The notes under the pieces were generated by a model, which made no database searches, was not told where the DNA came from, and saw only the letters and a program-made list of their open reading frames with translations. From positions 1 through 9,919 of the forward strand of contig CAZMRK010000498.1 in the NCBI GenBank assembly GCA_964568355.1: 9,919 nucleotides of DNA, written 5' to 3'. The translations under genes were made by a program, and so were the position numbers. Positions 1-5,456 of this stretch are shown here, in pieces (positions within the stretch are counted from its first letter, which is position 1; each line of letters begins with the position of its first letter). Source of the stretch: JAJPJX01 sp964568355 (lineage in GTDB: Bacteria; Acidobacteriota; Terriglobia; Bryobacterales; Bryobacteraceae).

Positions 1-402
1 CTTCATCACATGGACAGCGGCGTCCTTATATACCACCGTTACGCCGTTGTCCTTCGGAAGGTCGTCTGCTTCCACGATCGCGGAGCCGGACAACAGTTCC
101 AGGCGCGTGTCGATCAGCCGGTTGGTGATCATTTTGAAGGAGCTGTTTTCGCCCATCCGCAGGAACACTCCCGGCGTCAGCAGCACCTCCGCGCGGCCCT
201 GCTCGGTCCGCAGCGTCTGGTTTTCTTTGACATCCGGGAAGACCCCCATTTTCCCTTCGATGGCCTTGTCTTCCACATATACCCGGCCTTCCGCATAGTG
301 GATCAGGCCGGAACGGGCGGAAATAACCGACTGCGCCTGGGCACACATGCTGCCCAGTGCCAATCCGGAAATACACAGGGCGACGCGCAATACCGATGCC
401 AT
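1..402 (-). CDS. Secreted FecR-domain protein, C-terminal part cut off by window edge
   Basis: The visible 134 residues start at ATG 402, preceded by a good Shine-Dalgarno AGGAG (413-409) six bases upstream. Residues 1-23 form a signal peptide: a short basic start, a hydrophobic core and an AQA-Q site typical of signal peptidase I. Cys20 lies close to this site, but Met at -1 argues against a lipobox. Residues 25-134 resemble a FecR domain: a G-x-V-x-V strand near 39-43, LRTEQGRAEVLLTPG at 64-78, LRMGENSSFK at 81-90, and LELLSGSAIVEA at 101-112. FecR domains in TonB systems transmit periplasmic signals, but many acidobacterial secreted proteins carry the domain with no anti-sigma partner, and no sigma factor or TonB receptor is visible here. 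Function is therefore unknown. It is the last visible gene of the minus-strand cluster, 61 bp after the UDP-sugar dehydrogenase. The frame is open to base 1, so the gene continues outside the window. Confidence 0.8.
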   Translation of the reverse strand, partial: MASVLRVALCISGLALGSMCAQAQSVISARSGLIHYAEGRVYVEDKAIEGKMGVFPDVKENQTLRTEQGRAEVLLTPGVFLRMGENSSFKMITNRLIDTRLELLSGSAIVEADDLPKDNGVTVVYKDAAVHVMK

Positions 403-447
403 ATAGGGCTCCTAGTCCAGCTTCCCCCTCACCGGAAGATTTGTCAA
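403..447 (-). promoter_or_regulatory. Possible promoter upstream of the FecR-domain gene (-35 only)
   Basis: The 61 bp gap between the dehydrogenase stop and the FecR-gene ATG contains a perfect TTGACA (447 down to 442) read toward the FecR gene. At 16-19 bp spacing I see no convincing TATAAT-like -10 (the sequence there is GAAGCT). The gap is longer than the others in the cluster, so a secondary promoter is possible, but the evidence is weak. No hairpin plus T-run terminator is visible in the gap. Confidence 0.2.
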
Positions 448-463
448 TGCTAAATGGAAATCG

Positions 464-1768
464 TTACAAGCGCACGATCTTGGGCGAGGAAAGCCCCTTT
501 AGGGCATTCCGGGTATCCACGATCAGAGCCGCGTCGGAAACCAGCTTGGGATAGTCGAACGCCGAATGGTCGGTGATGATGGCGACGCAGTCAGCCTTAG
601 CTGCCGTCTCCAGAGGTTCCGACCGCAGATCGATCCCCTCCTCGGCGAGGTGCGGCACATATGGGTCGGTATACGTAACCCGGGCGCCGAACCGCTGCAA
701 CAGCAAAATCACATCGAGAGCCGGCGATTCCCGGACGTCTTCGATATCCCGCTTATAGGCGATCCCCAGAATGTGCACATGCGAGCCCTTCAGCGGCTTG
801 GCCGCCTCGTTCAGCGCATTCTGGATCTTGTCCACTACGAAGTGGGGCATCTGGCCGTTGATGTAGCCCGCCAGTTCGATGAAGCGCGCCTCGATTCCCG
901 CCTGCTTGGTTTTCCAGGAAAGATAAAACGGGTCGATTGGAATGCAGTGTCCTCCCAGGCCTGGGCCTGGATAAAAGGGCATGAACCCGAAGGGCTTGGT
1001 GGCGGCCGCCTCGATCACCTCCCAAACGTTGATGCCTATGCGGTCGCACATCAGCGCGATCTCGTTCACCATCCCGATGTTGATCATGCGGAAGGTGTTT
1101 TCGAGCAGCTTGACCATCTCGGCCACCTGCGTGGAACTGACCGGCACCACCTTTTCGAGCGCCTGGGAATAGAACAGCTTGCCCATCGCCGTGCAGGCCG
1201 CCGTCGTTCCGCCTACCACCTTCGGGATATTGGAGGTCTGGTATCGGGCATTTCCCGGATCTACCCGTTCGGGCGAAAAGCACAGAAAGAAATCCTCGCC
1301 CACTTTCAGGCCGGACTTTTCCAGCATGGGCCGCACCAGCTCATCCGTGGTCCCTGGATAGGTGGTGGACTCCAGAATCACCAGCATCCCCGCGTGGAAG
1401 TTGCGCGCAATCTCCTGGGTGGACGAAATGATGTAGCTCATGTCCGGGTCCTTGGTCTTGCGCAGCGGCGTGGGCACGCAGATATTCACCGTGTCCAGCT
1501 CGGTCACGACGGAAAAGTCGTTTACCGCCCGAAGCTTACCGGCGCCGACCAGGGAATCGATGGTGGCCGTCGGAATGTCCGCGATATACGACTGGCCGGC
1601 GTTGATCTTTTCCGTCTTGCGGGCGTCCAGATCGACGCCGGTCACCTGGAAGCCTGCTTTGGCGAATTCCACCGCCAGAGGCAGCCCGACATAGCCCAGG
1701 CCGACGACACCTACGCGAGCGCGGCGGTTGCGGAGTTTTTCCTCGAGAATCTCGGCAGTGGCGGACAT
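464..1768 (-). CDS. wbpA: UDP-sugar 6-dehydrogenase, WbpA/TviB type (likely UDP-N-acetylglucosamine 6-dehydrogenase)
   Basis: This 434-residue cytosolic enzyme should oxidise C6 of a UDP-hexose to the uronic acid with two NAD+, supplying an acidic sugar nucleotide for exopolysaccharide or O-antigen. The N-terminal Rossmann domain shows GLGYVG at 23-28 and an acidic VDLD after the second strand (45-48). Other family landmarks are ESTTYPGT at 133-140, SPERVDPG at 165-172, the conserved Lys220 and Asn224 in AEMVKLLENTF, and the catalytic Cys275 in PGPGLGGHCIPIDP. GIAYKRDIEDVRESPA (335-350) begins the C-terminal UDP-binding domain. GGHCIPIDP is typical of the WbpA/TviB/WecC branch rather than the GGxCFPKD of UDP-glucose dehydrogenases, so UDP-GlcNAc or a related N-acetyl sugar is the likelier substrate. 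Length is normal and no key residue is missing. The start is 5 bp after the dapF stop, with GGGAG about 10 bases upstream inside dapF, which suggests translational coupling. The substrate assignment, and so the gene symbol, is less sure than the family. Confidence 0.9.
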   Translation of the reverse strand: MSATAEILEEKLRNRRARVGVVGLGYVGLPLAVEFAKAGFQVTGVDLDARKTEKINAGQSYIADIPTATIDSLVGAGKLRAVNDFSVVTELDTVNICVPTPLRKTKDPDMSYIISSTQEIARNFHAGMLVILESTTYPGTTDELVRPMLEKSGLKVGEDFFLCFSPERVDPGNARYQTSNIPKVVGGTTAACTAMGKLFYSQALEKVVPVSSTQVAEMVKLLENTFRMINIGMVNEIALMCDRIGINVWEVIEAAATKPFGFMPFYPGPGLGGHCIPIDPFYLSWKTKQAGIEARFIELAGYINGQMPHFVVDKIQNALNEAAKPLKGSHVHILGIAYKRDIEDVRESPALDVILLLQRFGARVTYTDPYVPHLAEEGIDLRSEPLETAAKADCVAIITDHSAFDYPKLVSDAALIVDTRNALKGLSSPKIVRL

Positions 1769-1773
1769 CTGGA

Positions 1774-2574
1774 TTATTCTCCCACGAAGAACTGGCCTTC
1801 GCCGATGACCTGGGCAGGGCCGGTGAGATAGATCTCGTCCTGCCCGCGGAGATCGATCGGCCCGGCTGGAGTGAGAATGCGGGCGGGGCTGTCGATCCAG
1901 CCGCGGCGAAGGGCGGTGGCGTACGCCCCGGTGGACCCGGTGCCGGAGCTCATGGTCTCGCCCGCGCCACGCTCATAGTAGCGGACCTCCAGCGTATGCC
2001 GGTCGACCGCCCGTAGAAACGATACATTGGTCCGGTTCGGAAAGTGCGGATGCGATTCGATTTCCGCGCCCATGGCCCGCCAATCGAAATCGAAGTCCGC
2101 CACCGGCACGGCACACTGAGGATTTCCTACCCAGACCAGCGTGACGTCGCGCGGACCGCTGCGAAGCGGCAGCTCGAAGCGGTCGGCCTGATATTCCGGC
2201 CGTCCCATGTTCATCTCGAACTGAAACTCCAGGCCTGAACGCTGGAGCAGCCGGAGGTGCTTCAGTCCAGCGCCGGTGCGAATGCGGATCCGTTCGCCGG
2301 CCAAGCCCGCCAGGATCAGGAAGGCTGCCGCGCAGCGGGTGCCGTTGCCCGAGATCTCGGGTTCGCTGCCGTCGGAATTGAACAGGCGGATGGCGCCTTC
2401 GGATTCGCTATCCTGAGGCCGCGACACCAGCATCCAGCCGTCCGCACCGATGCCGGTGTGACGCTCGCAGATGGCTTTGGCCAGATCGGGCAGAGGACCT
2501 GGGGGCACGTCGGTATCCCAGGTGAGCAGAAAGTCATTGCCAGCGCCGTGCGCCTTGGTGAAGGGTATTTTCAT
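1774..2574 (-). CDS. dapF: Diaminopimelate epimerase with Ser in place of the second catalytic Cys
   Basis: DapF converts LL- to meso-diaminopimelate, the last step before lysine and the peptidoglycan cross-link residue. The 266-residue length is normal. Conserved features in order are HGAGNDF at 9-15, GIGADG at 41-46, NSDGSEPEISGNGTRC at 66-81 with catalytic Cys81, VGNPQC at 149-154, HPHFPNRTNVSF at 175-186, and YERGAGET at 200-207. The second active-site block, normally ACGTG, reads SSGTG (209-213), so Ser210 (codon TCC) stands where the second catalytic cysteine should be. In well-studied DapF two cysteines act as paired acid and base, so activity may be altered, unless serine is a lineage-specific substitute. 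The reading frame is intact and the other substrate-binding blocks are kept, which argues against a decayed gene. It starts 12 bp after the glycosyltransferase stop with no clear Shine-Dalgarno, so it may rely on coupled translation. Sequencing error at one base is possible. Confidence 0.92.
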   Translation of the reverse strand: MKIPFTKAHGAGNDFLLTWDTDVPPGPLPDLAKAICERHTGIGADGWMLVSRPQDSESEGAIRLFNSDGSEPEISGNGTRCAAAFLILAGLAGERIRIRTGAGLKHLRLLQRSGLEFQFEMNMGRPEYQADRFELPLRSGPRDVTLVWVGNPQCAVPVADFDFDWRAMGAEIESHPHFPNRTNVSFLRAVDRHTLEVRYYERGAGETMSSGTGSTGAYATALRRGWIDSPARILTPAGPIDLRGQDEIYLTGPAQVIGEGQFFVGE

Positions 2575-2585
2575 GTGATGGAGAT

Positions 2586-2604
2586 GTCACGGGTGCCACG
2601 TGAC
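2586..2604. repeat. 6-bp inverted repeat spanning the glycosyltransferase stop codon
   Basis: GTCACG (2586-2591) and CGTGAC (2599-2604) are perfect inverted copies around a 7-base loop. The structure covers the stop codon of the glycosyltransferase and ends 11 bases before the dapF ATG, where dapF lacks a clear ribosome site. There is no T-run, so it is not a typical intrinsic terminator. It may be chance in GC-rich DNA, or a small RNA hairpin affecting coupling. Confidence 0.3.
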
Positions 2605-4152
2605 AGGCGGGGGGCCGGCCACCGGCACCTGGCGCCGGTAGATCTCGACGACCGGCGCACCTTTCACGATAATCCGTTTTTCCAGACGGTAGGGCAGGCC
2701 ATCGCGAAAGCCCCAGTTGAGCATGGTCTGCACGCGGTCACCTCCGGTCACAACAGCCCATTCCTCCCATAGGAATAGTTGCGGCCTAGCCATGGCGGCT
2801 GGCCAAAGCGGCCAGTTGTCGCTGGTCAGGACCTCTCGAAATGGCAGGTCCATCTGTCGAAAAATCCCGCGCAGGTCACCGGAGGTCGTCACGATTCCCG
2901 AGCCGCGCCGGTAGCGCGGCGCCAGGTACTCCGCCGCCTGGCGCGTCCACTCCCGGCGCGCTACGGAATTGACTTGGGATTCCTTCCAGGTGATCCAGTT
3001 CTCCGGCCGCGGCGAGATCAGCCAGCCGGCGGTCGGAATCAATACCACCAGGGCTGCCGCCCAGATTCGGAAGCGGGCCGGCGCCACCGCGACCAGGGTG
3101 GCGGCGGTGAACACCGCCAGCGGAAATAGCGCCATTCCATAGCGGGTATTGTAGTAGCTGCCGAACCAAAGCTCGGGCACGTAGATCGGATTGGCCGAGG
3201 AGTGCATGCCCCAGAGATAAAAGACCGGCGGTAGCGCCAGCAGGACCAACGGCCAGAACGCCCGGCGGATTAGCGCCGCGATGGTACCGCCCAAGCCGAG
3301 CAGGAGCAGCGATGTTCCAGCGCAGTGGCGCGCCGCAGTCCGGAAGAACAGCCAGGCTTTGGACCAATCGCCCTTGCCTGGATAGGTGGCAGCGCCCTGG
3401 ATTGCCTGGGGCGAGTAAGGGCCGTTAAAGAAGTCCAGCCAATTCCCGGTACACCACCAATTATGACCACACCAGTAGAGCGGTCCCAGTGACGCAATCG
3501 CCCCGAAAACAATGGCCTTAGAGAAGCGCCGCTCTCCTCCGGCGATCAGTACGTAGAGGGTCGTGAACGGGATCAGGAACCAGCCTTCGTAACGGGTCAA
3601 TGTTCCGGCCAGCGCCGCCAGCCCCGCGCCGGCCAGCGCCGTCCATGACGGGGTCTCTCCGAACCGGACCGTGAAATAGAGCAGTGCCATGAGCGAGGCG
3701 AAGAAGATCGCCTCGGTCATCGCCGTGGATTGTAGATAGAGTAAGTTGGGATTCAGGGCGAACAGAGCTGCGGCCGCTACGGCCGCCGCCGTATTCGAAT
3801 ACATCCGGCGAACCGCGGCGAACAGGAACGTCCCGGCCAGCACGAAAGCGATGGCCGAGGGTGGCGCCGCCGCCAGGCCGCTCTGCCAGAGGCGATCGAT
3901 CCGCGCGAACGGGATCAGGGCCAGATGCAGCAGCGGGAGCCACACCGTACCGAGCTGCTCATAGCCCGGAGTGCGTGAATCCACCACCTGCCGGGCGATA
4001 TCCAGGTGGGCCTCGGCGTCCCCGTAGTAGAGCAGAAAACCCTGGCGGAAGAAAAAGGCAACGGCGGCGGCGCTCCATGCCGCCAACCCGAGGAAAACTG
4101 CCAAGACCAGACTAAAACGCCGTGCAGGTCTTGAATTCCTGGTAACGGGCAT
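2587..4152 (-). CDS. Polytopic membrane glycosyltransferase, GT-C fold (GT39/ArnT-like)
   Basis: This 521-residue inner-membrane protein is likely to use a polyprenyl-phosphate sugar and transfer the sugar on the periplasmic side. A basic N-terminus (residues 5-12) precedes a membrane segment at about 13-36. The first external loop carries an acidic motif, YYGDAEAHLDIARQ (42-55), with Asp45 in the position of the GT-C catalytic or metal-binding acid. Further hydrophobic segments lie near 97-115, 121-140, 145-163, 189-204, 210-226, 280-296, 299-315, 340-357 and 361-379. LTRYEG (185-190) is often seen in this superfamily. Residues 380-521 look like a soluble C-terminal domain. The start overlaps the end of the kinase gene by 41 bp. 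This is long for a coupled overlap, but the basic segment it adds fits the positive-inside rule, and I see no better downstream ATG. Donor and acceptor cannot be named. Membership in the GT-C superfamily is much surer than GT39 itself. Confidence 0.78.
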   Translation of the reverse strand: MPVTRNSRPARRFSLVLAVFLGLAAWSAAAVAFFFRQGFLLYYGDAEAHLDIARQVVDSRTPGYEQLGTVWLPLLHLALIPFARIDRLWQSGLAAAPPSAIAFVLAGTFLFAAVRRMYSNTAAAVAAAALFALNPNLLYLQSTAMTEAIFFASLMALLYFTVRFGETPSWTALAGAGLAALAGTLTRYEGWFLIPFTTLYVLIAGGERRFSKAIVFGAIASLGPLYWCGHNWWCTGNWLDFFNGPYSPQAIQGAATYPGKGDWSKAWLFFRTAARHCAGTSLLLLGLGGTIAALIRRAFWPLVLLALPPVFYLWGMHSSANPIYVPELWFGSYYNTRYGMALFPLAVFTAATLVAVAPARFRIWAAALVVLIPTAGWLISPRPENWITWKESQVNSVARREWTRQAAEYLAPRYRRGSGIVTTSGDLRGIFRQMDLPFREVLTSDNWPLWPAAMARPQLFLWEEWAVVTGGDRVQTMLNWGFRDGLPYRLEKRIIVKGAPVVEIYRRQVPVAGPPPVTWHP

Positions 4153-5029
4153 CGATCTCGGCTCGCGTCAGCGTACGGAAGCGGTCGACTCCGAATTTTT
4201 CGCAGCAAAAGCTCCCCATCACGGAGCCGTAGATCACCGCGCGGCTGAGATGGTGGAAATCGACCGGATCGTGCCGCGGATCGATGCCTTTCTCGGCAAG
4301 GTACCCGACGAAGCCGCCGGCGAAGCAATCCCCCGCACCGGTAGGATCGAAAACCTCATCGAGCAGGTATCCCGGAACCATGAAGTGGCAGTCTTCGTGG
4401 AACAGGATGGCGCCGTATTCGCCGCGTTTGATGACCAGGGTATGGGGACCCATTTCGATAATCTTCCGGGCGGCGCGGCGTAGATTGTACTCACCGGAGA
4501 GCATGCGCGCTTCGGCGTCGTTGATGAGCAGGAAGTCCCATTCGCGGATGGTAGCCAGCAGTTCGTCGCGATAGTCCTTGATCCAGTAGTTCATGGTGTC
4601 GCCGCCGACCAGGCGTACGCCATTCATCTGGGAGCGGACGCTCTTTTGCAGCGCGGGCTGAATATTGCCCAGCAGCAAATAGGGCGCTCCGCGGTAGGAT
4701 TGGGGAAGCTTGGGGTCGAAATCGGCAAACACGTTGAGGTCGGTCCGCAGGGTGGTGCGGTCGTTCATGTCTGCGGAGTAGACGCCCGCCCAGAAGAACG
4801 TCTTGCCCGGCACCCGCTCCAGGCCGGCCAGGTCGATGCCGCGACCGGCCAACAGGTCCACATCCTCCCGGGCGAAATCCTCGCCCACCACGGCTACGAT
4901 CTGGACGGGTGTAAAGTAGCTTGCAGAAAGCGCGATATAAGTGGCCGCCCCGCCCAACATGCGGTCCACTTTTCCATGCGGCGTTTCCACGCCATCGTAT
5001 GCGACGGATCCAACTACGACGAGGGACAT
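4112..5029 (-). CDS. PfkB (ribokinase)-family carbohydrate or nucleoside kinase
   Basis: This is a 305-residue cytosolic kinase that should phosphorylate a sugar or nucleoside hydroxyl with ATP. The N-terminal strand VVVGSVAYDGVET (4-16) and the substrate-loop glycines LGGAATY (25-31) match the family. VVGEDFAREDVDLLAGRGID (47-66) is the usual region after the lid, and INDAEARML (169-177) matches the N-x-x-E type block. PfkB signature 2, DPTGAGDCFAGGF (228-240), carries the catalytic base Asp234 and the anion hole. The C-terminal GSFCCEKFGVDRF (272-284) recalls uncharacterised acidobacterial and related kinases annotated only as sugar or adenosine kinase. The substrate is unknown. No strong Shine-Dalgarno precedes ATG 5029, which lies 22 bp after the I9-protein stop. 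Its 3' end overlaps the glycosyltransferase start. Being first among envelope-sugar genes, it might feed a sugar phosphate into that pathway, but this rests on position alone. Confidence 0.87.
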   Translation of the reverse strand: MSLVVVGSVAYDGVETPHGKVDRMLGGAATYIALSASYFTPVQIVAVVGEDFAREDVDLLAGRGIDLAGLERVPGKTFFWAGVYSADMNDRTTLRTDLNVFADFDPKLPQSYRGAPYLLLGNIQPALQKSVRSQMNGVRLVGGDTMNYWIKDYRDELLATIREWDFLLINDAEARMLSGEYNLRRAARKIIEMGPHTLVIKRGEYGAILFHEDCHFMVPGYLLDEVFDPTGAGDCFAGGFVGYLAEKGIDPRHDPVDFHHLSRAVIYGSVMGSFCCEKFGVDRFRTLTRAEIDARYQEFKTCTAF

Positions 5030-5051
5030 CGCTTGATTGTAACAAGCGAGG

Positions 5052-5396
5052 TCATTCGAGACGCTTCATACGGCGTAGCGGAGTGACACTTTTGACTCCG
5101 GGGAGGCGGCGCAGTTCGGGGATGCGCCCGGAATCCACCTCGACGAACAAGGCATTGCTTACTACCTGAGAGGCGCCGGTCACGCGAATCTGTCTGCGGT
5201 CGAGTTCGGCGCGCAGGGCATCCTGGGCGGCCTCCAGCTTCCGCCGGTAGATTTTGGCGGCTTCGCTGCGCATTTCTTCCGGAGTGTGGAAGCGCTCGGC
5301 CATGGGAGGATCCTTCAGGATCAGGGCATAGCGCCCGCTCCCTTCGGCGGCGGAAAGCAACACGCACAGGACCATCGCGAATAACGGCAACCGCAT
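5052..5396 (-). CDS. Small secreted stand-alone I9 (subtilisin-propeptide-like) protein
   Basis: This 114-residue product starts at ATG 5396, chosen because AAAGGGTGG lies 6-9 bases upstream (5411-5403) and the protein then opens with a signal peptide (MRLPLFAMVLCVLLSAAEG, residues 1-19). An in-frame upstream ATG at 5480 would add 28 hydrophilic residues before the signal and cross the promoter region. The mature part matches the inhibitor I9 fold of S8 protease propeptides: RYALILKDPP at 22-31, a charged helix about 38-68, then RQIRVTGASQVVSNALFVEV at 68-87, and the closing ELRRLPGVKSVTPLRR at 94-109. In S8 proteases this segment is followed by the catalytic domain. Here it ends with LE and a stop, and the kinase starts 22 bp later, so no protease remains. 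It could be a free protease inhibitor or chaperone, or a remnant of a deleted protease gene. The family call is from motif memory. Confidence 0.75.
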   Translation of the reverse strand: MRLPLFAMVLCVLLSAAEGSGRYALILKDPPMAERFHTPEEMRSEAAKIYRRKLEAAQDALRAELDRRQIRVTGASQVVSNALFVEVDSGRIPELRRLPGVKSVTPLRRMKRLE

Positions 5397-5456
5397 GATT
5401 TGCCACCCTTTCTGGGCATTCCCATACGATGGCCCACATCGTGCCCTGACAAATTC
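5397..5456. promoter_or_regulatory. Divergent promoter region between the envelope cluster and the T6P synthase
   Basis: This 60 bp spacer must hold the start signals for two opposite units. On the plus strand TTGCCA (5400-5405) with CATACG (5423-5428, 17 bp spacer) or TACGAT (5425-5430, 19 bp) could form a promoter for the synthase. On the minus strand TTGTCA (5452-5447) is a good -35 toward the I9 gene, with only a weak -10 near 5428-5421. A 5-bp perfect inverted repeat, ACGAT (5426-5430) and ATCGT (5438-5442) around 7 bases, sits in the middle and could be a small operator. Promoter calls by eye in GC-rich DNA are uncertain. Confidence 0.35.

Noticed and set aside
10..453. A 147-codon plus-strand frame opposite the FecR-domain gene
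   Set aside because: The minus frame has a signal peptide, a FecR-like pattern and a good ribosome site. The plus frame has none of these and runs into the intergenic gap.
566..1831. A 421-codon open frame on the plus strand opposite the UDP-sugar dehydrogenase
   Set aside because: The opposite strand carries a clear full-length enzyme with all motifs. The plus-strand product is rich in His, Arg, Gly and Asp with no recognisable domain, as expected of an antisense frame in GC-rich DNA.
5400..5456. Longer otsA starting at TTG 5400
   Set aside because: It adds 19 residues with no family similarity, lacks a ribosome site and covers the divergent promoter region.
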